Positions 44,324-54,876 of a DNA stretch of 64,000 nt are shown one piece after another. The notes under the pieces were generated by a model. It searched no databases, had not been told where the DNA came from, and saw only the letters and a program-made list of their open reading frames with translations. The stretch covers positions 248,001 through 312,000 of the forward strand of contig NHNW01000010.1 in assembly GCA_002786025.1 (NCBI GenBank), given 5' to 3'. The stretch's first letter is position 1. Every line of letters begins with the position of its first letter. The position numbers were made by a program, and so were the translations under genes. Source of the DNA: Zasmidium citrigriseum. Taxonomy: Eukaryota; Ascomycota; Dothideomycetes; Mycosphaerellales; Mycosphaerellaceae.

Positions 44324-47300
44324 TCAAAAGAAAAACAACCACCTCAGAACCAACAGTATCCCAACAATGATCTTTCGGAAAGAGTTGACGACGACCACGA
44401 CGAACCACACCCACCACATGATGCCCAGGACCAGCCACTCCAGAAGTTTGAAACCTGCCCGGCGGACGAGTCGGAATTGTTTTCTTCGCTGGCGGAACAT
44501 AGCGTCTACGGCGTCGTCCACGCGCTTGACTTCCTGCGGCTGCTTGGTCGTGAGCTCGACGTTGAAAGCATCCGCTTCGTCAGATGTTTCGTGAACGATC
44601 TTGGTCAACTGCTCCGAAGCGCGATGCGAGAGTTCATCGAGCTGGTCGCCAAGTTTCTTCGCCTTCTCGACTTGGAAGTCCTGGACAGCCTTCTCGAAGT
44701 TGGTGAGGGTAGTATCCAATGCCTCGGAGAGCACTCGAGATGCAGCCAGGTTTTCCTCTCGCTTCGAGATATTTCCAAGAGGTTTCCCGGCCGTCTCGAA
44801 GGCCTTGGCGATGACTGGCAAGGGCGTCTCGCGTCCTGTGTTGGCTTTGGCGTAGATCTCCTGGGCCTTGATGCCAGAGGCGAGGAGGAGGGCACGAACA
44901 CGAGCGATGTCCCGACTGGTGACTTTGTTGGCCGGCGGCGCTGGCGCTTGATCTGAGATACTCCAGTGTCGTTTGGCATCACCAACAGTAAAGCCGCCAC
45001 GTTTGCGGCTTTGAACCTCCGGAGATGGAGCAAAGGAGATGTTGTTCTGTGAGACTGACTTGCGGCGGTCGTAGTCTCCTGGTCCCAGCAGTCTATTGCT
45101 GTCACGCATCTCCGGTTCAGAGGATCCTTCATCGTCAGGCAAGTTGATCTTCGGTGGTGCCAAATGAGGACGTCCACCACGCTGTCCCTGCTTGGAAAAC
45201 GGATCGCTAGCCTCGGACATTGGTGTCTCGATCGTTGCGCTCCTGTATCGTCCTCCAGCTGGTGATTTGAAAGACGGAAGATTCGATATGTAGTACTTCG
45301 GCTTGGACCTCAGCTGCTCGAACGACGCTCTTGGGCTGACTTGATCGTCGTCGTCCGGCTCCTCGACGCGTCCTCGTTTGGTGCCTGAACGTTCGGTCTC
45401 GTCCTCAGACATCTCGGATGGAGCCACAGACACATCAGATATCACGCCAGAATCACCCAAGCGGTCGCGACTCCCACGGAAACGATCCCCAATGCGAGAG
45501 CTCTCATTGCGCATCAACTCACCAATACGACCGCCTTTCAGGAAGCGGCGTGGGAGCGAGGTGTTGGAATCTTTCGCGGACGTGTCCGTCGCCGTAGTTG
45601 CAGTATTGATCCGACGGAGACTGCTGGTGTTGCTGTCTGTTGTCCGATGGCGTTGAAATTGGGGTGGTCGTCCAGAGTCGATGCTTGATCTCGGCTGTTC
45701 TGAGCCTGTATCTGCACTCATTACTGGTGACAAAGGCTTGCCAATGTGCTCTGCTGCAGCAAAGTCTGTTCTCTCGATGTTGTTGCGGTCTTTGCTCTTG
45801 GACCGGAAGATGGGAATATGGGAACGTTTTGACTTGTGCTCGGTAGGCGATGGCCGCTTGCTGCTCGATGTCGAATGGACACCAGCCTGTGCACCAGCAC
45901 CCGACGAATTCGGATTTTGAGAGGCCAATTCATCCATCGACATTGCTCCCAGGTCAATGGAACCCACTCTGCCCTCTGCTGATTTGGAACGACGATGGCC
46001 ATGACTATCCACAGATAAACGTCCATTTGCAGTTTGGTGGGATCCTTGACGAGTCCGGTCGAAACTACCTCGTGTCTGATGGAATTGACCATACTTGTTG
46101 TCCCAATGGTCTGGAGACACGAGTTCCGGGGAGGTAAGTTCACCTTTCTCTTCCTTGGCAATCATTTGCCGCATGTGGCGATCCAGCGGCCCTATGTTCT
46201 CGTCACCGCCTTCAGCATCACCATATCGTAAAGCGGGAGGTTTTCTTCCTTCGTCACTGGAGTTGCTTGTCGTACTCGGTGATCGGCTCATATAGCTGCG
46301 CCGAAGGCGGCCAGGGATAGGCAGGAGGTTCCTCCGTCGAGATCGCAACTTCTCCTCGTCTTCGGATTCATAGTGGCTCTGCTGGTCTGCATTGTAATCG
46401 ATACTGTGGTCAAACTCTTTACTGCGTCGGGGCATCTCTACGCTCAGCCGCGCCCGTCCAGGAAAGATGCGATTGCCATGTCTATCTTCGATAATGGTTT
46501 TGTTGTCTCCCTTTTCAACCCAGTATGTGTCGGCCAACAGCTCTGCCGGCTCAATGGACCAGCCATTGTCGGGTCGTGTGATAACAGAGTTGACTGTATC
46601 TGAACGACGGTGACGCTTTGCAGTCTCCGGCCGATCGACTTCACCTTCTAATTCTCCAGAGAAGGTCGGCAAGCGAACACGATCCTCACCAGGCCGATAG
46701 GAAGGGTCTGCTGAAGTCGCTTCCACCCCATCAATCCAGCGTTTAATTCTATCGGTTTCCTGCCAAGTGTCAGGAGGTGCTGTTAAAGGCCGTCGTTCTC
46801 TGTTTCGTAGTCGGCGGTTACGAAGCGCTTGCAAGGGGTTGTACGTGCGTCCTAGCTGTCGTTTGTGGTTGGTATTTGACTGCACTCTGTTCATTTCGTA
46901 ATGTGCACTACCCGGGCTGCTGGTCGCCTGTAGAGTGTAGTTTTCCGGAGCCGTAGCATCACTTTTCAACGGGGGAAGGTGTTCCAGGAGGCGTCTGTGT
47001 TCACTGGCCAGCTCAAAGTACTTTCGCGCCTTTTCTGCGCGAGAAAGAGTTGCTGGTGTAAAGGTCCATACTACATTCTCTCCCCCGGTACTGTGCTCGT
47101 TCCCGTCTCGACTCCGAGGGCTTTCTCTGTGAGACGCTGGTGTTGAATCGGACAAGTAGCTCGCTCGCTTGTCCCCTGATGAGCTCGATTTGACAGTTCC
47201 ATGTCCCGAATCGAGTGCGGAGACGACTCGTCGACCTCCTGCGGGAGTGACAGGCACGGGGAGAGAGCTGCTCACGTGCCTTCTTCTGCTCTCACTCAGG

Positions 47301-47848
47301 TTGAGCGCCATCTGCACCAGTTGTGCAGGGTCCATACTCGGTGGCCTTTGACCGGGATCTTTAGCACGGGGGCCATTCGCGGGTTCGTCGGTGGACAACT
47401 CCCTTGAAAGGGGCGAGCTTCGCTGTGACGAGTCTCCGGAAAGCCGCTGATGTGCGCTGGACCTCTTGTCTATGGAGATGTGTCCGTTCGGCTCACTTCT
47501 CTTCCCATGCCGGAGAGCGGATTCGGGTTGGGAAGGTTGGCCATTGGCAAAGATGGAGTCCAGCAAGAAGCCACCCGTTTTCTTCGACCTGTGCGGCGTA
47601 CTGCTGCCATTGCTGCTCCTGTCGGCACTGGGAGAGGTATCGTGTCCACTGTGCCGTTTCTCCCTGTCGCCCGTCAAGCGTTCGGCAAGCCCGCTCTTCC
47701 TCTCCCTTGACCGACTCGACTCTGCCTGTGAATGGGACTCGGCGTGATGCTCGGAGTTCAATTTGGCGAAGGAAACATCGGCGGCGGCGGTCGATCCATT
47801 GCGCATCGGCGCGGGGGAGTCGAAGGCGAGGCCATCATTGCTGGACAT
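44324..47848 (-). CDS. Large Ser/Arg-rich protein with a C-terminal membrane hairpin
   Basis: Single exon, 1174 residues, ATG at 47848. The first 1000 residues are rich in Ser, Arg, Asp and Gly and are probably disordered, with islands that look conserved: ENVVWTFTPATLSRAEKARKYF, TYNPLQALRNRRLRNRERRP and DTWQETDRIKRWIDG. About residues 1000-1120 are helical with coiled-coil character. The last 50 residues hold two hydrophobic stretches (LLEWLVLGIMWWVWFVVVVV and IIVGILLVLRWLFFF), so the protein is probably membrane-bound by its tail with the bulk on the cytosolic side. I recognise no catalytic domain and cannot name the family. Confidence 0.8.
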   Translation of the reverse strand: MSSNDGLAFDSPAPMRNGSTAAADVSFAKLNSEHHAESHSQAESSRSRERKSGLAERLTGDREKRHSGHDTSPSADRSSNGSSTPHRSKKTGGFLLDSIFANGQPSQPESALRHGKRSEPNGHISIDKRSSAHQRLSGDSSQRSSPLSRELSTDEPANGPRAKDPGQRPPSMDPAQLVQMALNLSESRRRHVSSSLPVPVTPAGGRRVVSALDSGHGTVKSSSSGDKRASYLSDSTPASHRESPRSRDGNEHSTGGENVVWTFTPATLSRAEKARKYFELASEHRRLLEHLPPLKSDATAPENYTLQATSSPGSAHYEMNRVQSNTNHKRQLGRTYNPLQALRNRRLRNRERRPLTAPPDTWQETDRIKRWIDGVEATSADPSYRPGEDRVRLPTFSGELEGEVDRPETAKRHRRSDTVNSVITRPDNGWSIEPAELLADTYWVEKGDNKTIIEDRHGNRIFPGRARLSVEMPRRSKEFDHSIDYNADQQSHYESEDEEKLRSRRRNLLPIPGRLRRSYMSRSPSTTSNSSDEGRKPPALRYGDAEGGDENIGPLDRHMRQMIAKEEKGELTSPELVSPDHWDNKYGQFHQTRGSFDRTRQGSHQTANGRLSVDSHGHRRSKSAEGRVGSIDLGAMSMDELASQNPNSSGAGAQAGVHSTSSSKRPSPTEHKSKRSHIPIFRSKSKDRNNIERTDFAAAEHIGKPLSPVMSADTGSEQPRSSIDSGRPPQFQRHRTTDSNTSSLRRINTATTATDTSAKDSNTSLPRRFLKGGRIGELMRNESSRIGDRFRGSRDRLGDSGVISDVSVAPSEMSEDETERSGTKRGRVEEPDDDDQVSPRASFEQLRSKPKYYISNLPSFKSPAGGRYRSATIETPMSEASDPFSKQGQRGGRPHLAPPKINLPDDEGSSEPEMRDSNRLLGPGDYDRRKSVSQNNISFAPSPEVQSRKRGGFTVGDAKRHWSISDQAPAPPANKVTSRDIARVRALLLASGIKAQEIYAKANTGRETPLPVIAKAFETAGKPLGNISKREENLAASRVLSEALDTTLTNFEKAVQDFQVEKAKKLGDQLDELSHRASEQLTKIVHETSDEADAFNVELTTKQPQEVKRVDDAVDAMFRQRRKQFRLVRRAGFKLLEWLVLGIMWWVWFVVVVVNSFRKIIVGILLVLRWLFFF

Positions 47849-48501
47849 GACCAGGCCGTGGAGCTCTTCGCTTGGCCGGCTATTGCCTGGGTGGAGCGGT
47901 GCTGGGGTGGATTCGAAGCGCGCTCCTCATCGTGTCTGGGCGGGCATTGGCAAGGCGGACAGACGATGGCGGCAGCGGGCGATGCATGTACAGTCGTGCG
48001 GTGGTGGTGGAGGTAGAGTGCGCTGAGGGAGATACGTTGGCCTAGAGTAGTGGGCGCGAGGAGCACATGCTCGTGAATCTCGCCAATCACTAAGCCACAG
48101 TGCCACACAAAAAAGCCGGGATCTTTGGATCTTCTGGGGATCGCGGACAGGGACATGTGATGATCGATGAAACGCCAGCTCGTACGGCAGGGAATCAATC
48201 ATCAGAAAGGATGATGGCGCAACTCTTCCTGCGCTGAGACTCTTTCGCATTTGTGTTGTGCAATCCTTCAACGCTGTTCTCTACCTCATTCGAATTGGCA
48301 TCTTGACGCAGAGCCATCCAAACGACGCTTCCATCGCAAGTATTGTGTGAAGCTTACAGTCTTACTGAATATGCTCTCGTTCATGACCGAGGCGCAGTGA
48401 ACCATCGGCCTTATCGCGAAACCCGCCGTCCCTGAACGAGCATGCCTAGGGTTTGCAAATAAACTTTTTGGATTTGATCTTTACGTGTCTGCAAGGTCTA
48501 G
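47849..48501. other. Intergenic, upstream of the 1174-residue gene and downstream of PIG-U
   Basis: 653 bp. Open frames here are chance. Nothing else recognised. Confidence 0.4.
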
Positions 48502-50002
48502 TTATATCTGGCGAACTTCCTTGCCTTTACCCTCTGGTCGTTCTGCTTCCCACTCGTCTCGCAAAGCTGCATACACGGTATCTGTCAGCAGAATCAGCAG
48601 CGCCAAACTCCACACTAATGTAATAGCATAGAAGAAGTTGGCATTCCCGGATCCGGCGTAGATCCATAGATGATGGAAGGCCGGTCCAAGGAGTGAGGCA
48701 TAGAGCAGGGCAGCCAACGCTGGAAAGGTGTATCGATGCGTCGAGCATACTAGAGTCATTGTCAGCTGGGTAGACACCACATTGATGAGGCATTGCCGTA
48801 CATTCGAATATATGCCCCAGCAGACATAAGCAGCTGAGCCATGCACCTGCATCTCCAACATTCGCATAGGGCTGGAAGACAGCGATGATGCCCATCATAA
48901 GTACCACTGCCACCAGGGGCTGTTTCCGAAACCGAAGGCAAAACGGCACGCTGTACGAAAGCATGTGCAGCCAGAAGACGCCCAGAAAGAACTCTCGGAA
49001 GGCGTCAAACATCTCGATGAAGAAGTACCACCATAATCCAGGGTTTGGAGTGAGATCTGGTAGTGTCAGGGGCGTCATGTAGACCGATGAGATGAACTGC
49101 CATGATGGCAGTAAAAGTCGAGAGAGACCAAGCAAGAACGCGAGTCCAGCGAAGAAAGTCACGACCAGAATGATGGCGAATGGCAGAGCCGCCGGCAACG
49201 ATCTCTGATCGACTGCGATCTTTTTCGGGGGGTCGCTGTCTGAAGCTGCTCGCGGCTTTTGAGTCTGGATGCTGGCACCAATGTCCTGATGGCAGAGTCT
49301 GTCGTAGCATAAGAGTCCTATTGGTGGGAGTAGGAGCGCCGGATGCAAGCTCAGATAGCTGGCAATGGCCAATGCGAAGGCGGTGGTCGTAATCTTCGCT
49401 TCACACGCGTGTCGAACGCTAAGCAAGACAAAGAATACGGTGAAGTTGGTCGTTGGACGTCCCAGACAAGCCAAGAGCGTGAAGGGATTGAACAGATAGA
49501 CTGCCACCACAGACTCTGGTCGCCATGATCGGTCTGCTCGCGGAGAGCGATATAGTGACGAGATCGCGGCTGCCCCTGATTTCGCAATGTCATGTAGACA
49601 GTCTGCGGAGAGCACGTCTAATGCGGTATACAGCAGCACACTTGCTATGCGTCCTATCCAGGCAGAAGGCGAGGGTAGGAGCGAGAATAGCGGCAAGAGT
49701 AAGGGCGCCTGATGAAAGATGCCGCCATCGTAGGGGTCGAGTCCTCGATCGAATAGAAACAAGCCTTCCTGTACTGCGCGGTCTCAGCTCCTGTCCAATG
49801 CTTAGCCACTGCGGCCAGTGATGCACCCATGCTGCCACATACATCTTTTGAAGCTGTTGACGGGCGTCGATATTTCGACCCTTCCAGTTAAGAGATCGGG
49901 GAGGGCAGGGAAGGTCAGGGCGAGGAGGATTCGAAGTGCGGCGGCGGTCGAAAAGAGGAGGGCCTTGGGGTGGTCATGGTAGACGGTTGCGAAGGCGTCC
50001 AT
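48502..50002 (-). CDS. GAB1: GPI transamidase subunit PIG-U / GAB1
   Basis: Three exons, 50002-49843, 49773-48802 and 48749-48502, with introns of 69 and 52 bp, give 459 residues (yeast Gab1 394, human PIG-U 435). The protein is a multi-span ER membrane subunit of the GPI transamidase complex, which attaches GPI anchors to proteins. Family features: STPVNSFKR joined to LQEGLFLFDRG, then DPYDGGIFHQAPLLL; a middle with VAVYLFNPFTLLACLGR; and YFFIEMFDAFREFFLGVF. About ten hydrophobic stretches are visible. The splice from aga-T to TA-cag restores LQEGLFLF exactly. It is divergent from NOP7 (217 bp). Confidence 0.92.
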
Positions 50003-50219
50003 GGTCTCTCGATGTGTGGGAGCATCCTCAAGGCATCGTGGGAGATTCGGACTGCTGTTTCTCGAGAGCGCGTCGAAGGGGACTGGACAGCTTGCGGCGG
50101 AACCCTTTATCACTCCCGGCGCCAATTCCGGCGCTAGCGAGGCAAGATCGACTTTTCTCCAAATTCAATCCAGATCCCGACCGCTGCACCAACCTCTTCA
50201 TACCAAACACACACACAAG
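50003..50219. promoter_or_regulatory. Divergent promoter, PIG-U and NOP7
   Basis: 217 bp serve both start codons. The right end carries an ACACACACA tract directly before the NOP7 ATG. No clear factor site was recognised. Confidence 0.35.
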
Positions 50220-52397
50220 ATGGCGAAAATCAAGAAGAAGGGTATGACATGTCAATACCTTGATTAAAAGTTTCCACTAATGCCAATATCCAGGCACCTC
50301 CGGCAATGCCAAGAACTACATCACCCGCTCCCAGGCGGTTCGCAAACTTCAGATCTCGTTACCCGACTTCAGACGGCTATGCATTTTCAAAGGTAGGGAT
50401 CGAGTCGCAATCTATAGAAGAGCTAGCTCTAATGTTGTTCAGGCATCTACCCGCGCGAACCTCGATCGAAGAAACGAGCCTCGAAATCGGCCACACCGAG
50501 CACCACCTTCTACTACACCAAAGACATCCAATATCTGCTCCATGAGCCGCTGCTTAACAAGTTCAGGGACCAAAAAGCCCTCGCGAAGAAGATCAGCAAG
50601 GCACTTGGTCGCAATGAGGTCAGCGACGCATCGCGCCTCGAGCGCAACCTCACACCACGCATGAGACTCGATCACATCATCAAAGAGCGATACCCCACCT
50701 TCGTCGACGCGCTTCGAGATTTGGACGATGCCCTTTCAATGCTGTTCCTCTTCGCGAACCTTCCCAGTACCGAGCATGTGCCACCGAAGATCATTGCGAA
50801 ATGCCAGCGTCTCACATTGGAATTCGAACACTACCTGATCCGCACACACAGCTTAAGAAAGTCGTTCTTGTCGATAAAAGGCATATACTACCAGGCGACG
50901 ATACAGGGGCAGGACATTCTGTGGTTGGTGCCGTACAAGTTCGTGCAGAGAACTGCAGGAGACGTGGACTTCAGAATCATGGCCACCTTCGTTGAGTTCT
51001 ACACGACTTTGCTGGGCTTTGTCAATTACCGGCTTTACACCAGCATTGGGCTGGTATACCCGCCCAAGTTCGACTTGCAGAGTGAAGAGCAGGGAGCCGA
51101 ATTAGGTGCATTCAAGTTGGAGGGCCAGGATGGTGAAGAGGCAGATGAACCCGAGCAACTACCAGACGCCGAGACGAACGAAAAGGCACAAGCGGAAGCT
51201 GACAAGCTTCTCTCGCTACCAGCAGCGGAGGACGCCCTTGCAATTGCAGAATCCGCGCAAGATGATGCTAACCAGGAGGTCTCAACCTCACTTGATCAGT
51301 TCGCATCCATCGACCCGTCAGCGGACACCCTCCTCCAGCCATCGGTCACAGCAGACGCAGCATCAGCGGCGAGACTCTTCGAACCATTCACATTCTTCCT
51401 TTCGCGCGAAACACCTCGACATCCTATCGAATTCATCCTCAAATCCTTCGGCTGCAAACGTGTTGGCTGGGATAGCCTGTTGGGAGAGGCCGGCTCCTAC
51501 TGCAACGAGGATGACCCAAGAATAACGCACCAGATCGTAGATCGGCCCGACATTCCACTTCCATCACCACCCGAGGCCGACGACAACGACTATCTCGACG
51601 ACGGATTTGATGATGGCGCGCCAGTGGTGAAGAAGACCAACGAGCGAGTGCCTGGCCGCATCTATGTGCAGCCGCAATGGATTTGGGACTCGATCAATGC
51701 AGGTCAATTGCAACGCTCTGATCTGTACGCTCCTGGTGCAACATTGCCTCCCCATCTCAGCCCGTGGGTGAAGCCGAAGAAGGGAGACTACGACCCAACG
51801 AAGCCACTTGCGGAGCAGGAGACAGCGGCTGAAGCAGAGGCTGAGGACGATGAAGACGAGGACGAGGATGTGGAGGATGGCAGCGAGGACGAGGAGGTCG
51901 ATGGCGTTAGGGGAGATGAGGAGGCGCAAGAGATGGAAGACGAACTAGAAGGCAGAGAAGTCGCACAGGGCGAGGGAATGGACGTCGAATTGGCCGAGTC
52001 CGACGATGAAGAGAGCGAGGAGGATGCTGTTGCTGGTGCAGCTCCTGACGATGAATGGGGTGGCATCTCCGGCGATGAGGACGAGGAAGACGATGCGGCG
52101 CGGGAAGCACGAGAACACCAAGCCGAACTCGAAGCAGAAGCCCAAGGCCGCTCCGTTAAATCCAAGGACTCCAAGGACAAGAAGAAGCAAGAGAAGGCAA
52201 CGGCGCAAGCCAAGCGGACAGCGGCAGAGAAGGCAGCAGAGGAAGATGTGGAGCGGCGGAAGATGATGATGCCGCGACGGAAACGGAAGATGTACGAGAA
52301 GATGGTCTACTCGAACGCACGCAAGGACGATGAAGCAGAGAAGCTGAGGGCGAAGAGGAGAAAGATTGAGAAGAGCTTGGCCAAAGGCAAAGCGTGA
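50220..52397 (+). CDS. NOP7: Pescadillo homologue NOP7 (ribosome biogenesis)
   Basis: Three exons, 50220-50241, 50294-50392 and 50443-52397, with introns of 52 and 50 bp, give 691 residues. The first exon is only 22 bases (MAKIKKKG). Pescadillo binds Erb1 and Ytm1 (PeBoW complex) and is required for 27S pre-rRNA processing and 60S subunit assembly in the nucleolus. The N-terminal domain ([33 protein letters not shown]) is typical. A BRCT domain (about 350-455; [19 protein letters not shown] to [12 protein letters not shown]) follows. The tail is very acidic, then Lys/Arg-rich with [17 protein letters not shown]. The tail is normal in kind for fungal NOP7, although its acidic run is long. Its stop is 27 bp from the stop of the next convergent gene. 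Confidence 0.95.
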
Positions 52398-52424
52398 AGA
52401 AGCGAATTCATTCAATCGTAATAA

Positions 52425-54044
52425 TCAATCACCGGGATCGACGTCGACATCGCTAGTTTGATGATGAAGCCACAAATCGACTTTGTTTTCAAGGGGCGCT
52501 TCTTGCCTCCAGGGTAGCGCTCTGACCTGTTCTCCTTCGAAGTTTTCCACGTCGTCTTGATAGGGGTACTGGTACTGATAGAGCTCTTCCGTTTCCCTTG
52601 AATTGGACCCTTTTAGCCTCTGCAGCCGCCGTTTCGACCGCATAAACCGTTCCTCTCGCTCGGCCAGAGCCTTCTCTCGTTCGTGAATGTCGTTCTCCCA
52701 GCTGTCGAGTTCTTCTTCACGACCGTCAAGGTCGTCTTCGCGCTGGTCGGCTTCCTGTTCTCGCTCCACGATCTCGTCTAATCGGTTGTCGACTTCTTCG
52801 GCTTTGCGTAGGAGGGTGTAGAATGCGGAATAGACTTGCTCTGTGGCTTTGTCCCAGTCGAAGCTTTCTTCATTCAGGTGGCAAGGCGACGGTAGCTTGC
52901 GTTTCCTGTTTCGCGTTGGAGCGTTGAGCGTCTCTGCCATTCGATCGACGTCGGCGATTTGTGTTTTGAGATGGTACATCTGCTCTCTCAGGATCTCGTC
53001 GAGATCCCTCGCGGCCTCGTAGCGTGTATGTATACATTGAAAAAGCGCCGAAAGGATGTCGCGGTGTTTGGCTGCCTCTTCTTGTCGATCTGACGATAGG
53101 AGATGCCTGGCCTTCTCTGCCTCTGCTAAGCCCAAATCAAGCAGTTCCTGCTGCTTGAGGCTATCTATCCATGCACGCATGACACCTGGGCAGTCATCCA
53201 GACTTGGAAATTGGTCAGTCCGGGTTGATAACACACTGTCCATGGGTTCCTCTTCCATTACCTGTACTTCGTTACCGTTGGTGCTGGTCGAACTGAGAGC
53301 TTTACTCATGATCATGTAGTCCACTTTGACGACCTTGTTCCTAGTCTTTCGATCTCCCGGTGAGCATACGTCCTTGCGGAAGCCGTGGTGTTTGTAGAAG
53401 CTCAGGGCTTTGGTGTTGCTCAGGAAGCACGTCAACATGACTTTCTCGACTCCGACTTTCCTCGCAATCGACTCTGCCACATTCATGAGATGCACACCGA
53501 GCCCTCTGCCTCTTGCAGCTTCTGTGAGGTGTATCTCGTATATGTATAACACAGGCACAGCCGGTGTCGAGTCGTGTGTAATCATGAAACTCATGAAACC
53601 TTGAAACTGCCGTACAATCTCAGTGTTCCCAGCCTCACACGATACATCTCGGTGGACGACGATGTACCGCATCTCCGGCTCTTTCATCTCGCGCCTCTTT
53701 CTCTTCGGATGCCATCCCCAACTACTTGCTTCGTAGTCCTTCCGGCTCGTTGTCTCTATGAGGTTGTAGCAGTCCTGCAGCTGATCTTCGGGAAGGTTGC
53801 TTGCAAATGACAAAGTGCATTCGGATTCGTCAAAGTGCAAGTCTTTCCCGATGGAGTTTGAATTGACATAGCAGTCGGTGAAAGCATGCTCGTCTAGAGC
53901 ATTGACTTCATCCACAAGATCGGATCGAGGGGCTGGACCCTCCTTCTTGGACCTCTTCGCGGACTTCAGTCCGTTCGTGGTTGAAGTGGAAGTACCGCTG
54001 GTGTCGAGGTCACCGTTGACGGCTTCGTTCTTTCTCTTGGCCAT
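52425..54044 (-). CDS. NAT4: NAT4/NAA40-like N-alpha-acetyltransferase with long coiled-coil tail
   Basis: Single exon, 539 residues from the ATG at 54044 (MAKRKNEAVNG). An upstream ATG at 54224 would add 60 residues including a hydrophobic stretch; I prefer 54044, as MAKRK-type basic starts are common in NAA40. Residues about 85-250 are a GNAT fold; LYIYEIHLTEAARGRGLG holds the Arg-x-x-Gly-x-Gly acetyl-CoA loop (178-183), and FLSNTKALSFYKHHGF the C-terminal GNAT helix. NAA40 acetylates the N-termini of histones H2A and H4. Beyond residue 250 there are about 290 more residues: a helical region, a basic patch (RNRKRKLPS), and a highly charged coiled coil (REQEADQREDDLDGREEE). This tail is not in the usual 200-290-residue NAA40. 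Whether the tail is truly part of the protein is supported only by the unbroken frame. Confidence 0.85.
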   Translation of the reverse strand: MAKRKNEAVNGDLDTSGTSTSTTNGLKSAKRSKKEGPAPRSDLVDEVNALDEHAFTDCYVNSNSIGKDLHFDESECTLSFASNLPEDQLQDCYNLIETTSRKDYEASSWGWHPKRKRREMKEPEMRYIVVHRDVSCEAGNTEIVRQFQGFMSFMITHDSTPAVPVLYIYEIHLTEAARGRGLGVHLMNVAESIARKVGVEKVMLTCFLSNTKALSFYKHHGFRKDVCSPGDRKTRNKVVKVDYMIMSKALSSTSTNGNEVQVMEEEPMDSVLSTRTDQFPSLDDCPGVMRAWIDSLKQQELLDLGLAEAEKARHLLSSDRQEEAAKHRDILSALFQCIHTRYEAARDLDEILREQMYHLKTQIADVDRMAETLNAPTRNRKRKLPSPCHLNEESFDWDKATEQVYSAFYTLLRKAEEVDNRLDEIVEREQEADQREDDLDGREEELDSWENDIHEREKALAEREERFMRSKRRLQRLKGSNSRETEELYQYQYPYQDDVENFEGEQVRALPWRQEAPLENKVDLWLHHQTSDVDVDPGD

Positions 54045-54402
54045 GCTGTTGTCCTGGACCAAGGCGAGGAGGGAGTCGGTGAGGGAGTACAAGATAAGCA
54101 CAGCGAGACGGATCCCCAAGAAGCGCGTTTGGAGGAGGATTGCGCACGTGTGCTGGTTAAGCTCAAGGTTGCGGGCAGGCGGGGATCTGCAAGCCTCGAG
54201 CCGGTGCCGAAGGAAGGTCCACATGGCAGGGATGCGATGACTTCACGTCTTCGCTTTCACATGCCCATCGTACGTTTCGTTTTCTTCATCTCTCCGTGAC
54301 TGCTTGTTGTCTCTCATTGCCCAAACATTGGCTACATCCGAATTGGACTCCCGGACATTTGACAGCTCTTTCTCAGAGTTGAACCTCAGTCTCACAATTA
54401 CA
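54045..54402. promoter_or_regulatory. Divergent promoter, NAT4-like gene and LYR-motif gene
   Basis: 358 bp between the preferred starts. If the upstream ATG at 54224 is used by the NAT4-like gene, the shared promoter shrinks to 178 bp. No specific site recognised. Confidence 0.35.
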
Positions 54403-54876
54403 ATGATGCAACCGACTCTGCGGCGACTTGCCACAATATCTTCAGGCAAGTCTTTACGCCAGCGCAAAGGTCCAACCCTGAGCTTGGAACATGTACATAC
54501 GTCTTTCACGGCCTTGAGGCTTTCTTGTGCTCACTGCTCTGTAGTTCGTCCAGCGACAGAAGGTTCTCTCTCTGTGGCGAGATTGCGTGAGAACAATCTA
54601 TAGTACGTCGTCCAACATCGCATGCCAGTGACAGAAGCTGATGTTCGTTAGAAATCCCAAAATCTTCCGATACACGCGAGGAAATGAGGAGCTTTGCTCG
54701 GCAGGAGTTTGAGAGGTACAAGCATGTGCATGACATAGTAAGGAATCCTTGTGGATGACAGAGAAACGTGCGATGATACTGACTGACCTTCCCAGTCGCA
54801 CATCAGGTACCTCGCATCAACTGGCAAGACTCAGCTTGACAGCATGAGAAGGCTGGTGGAGCAGAATGTGAGGTGA
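54403..54876 (+). CDS. LYR-motif protein, LYRM2-like, small mitochondrial
   Basis: A gene of four short exons, 54403-54492, 54545-54602, 54652-54737 and 54796-54876, with introns of 52, 49 and 58 bp, giving 104 residues. All six splice sites are GT-AG and all junction phases agree. The product begins MMQPTLRRLATISS, a short basic mitochondrial presequence. FVQRQKVLSLWRDCVRTI follows, the LYRM2-type helix 1, with LWR (40-42) in the place of the Leu-Tyr-Arg tripeptide. EEMRSFARQEFERYK and IRYLASTGKTQLDSMRR match helices 2 and 3 of LYRM2. LYR proteins bind acyl carrier protein and help assemble complex I or other mitochondrial machines. Its exact target is unknown. No single open frame covers it. 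Confidence 0.87.

Noticed and set aside
48527..48867. Overlapping minus-strand frames at the end of PIG-U read as separate genes
   Set aside because: They are exons of one spliced gene: the junction 48802/48749 restores one frame.
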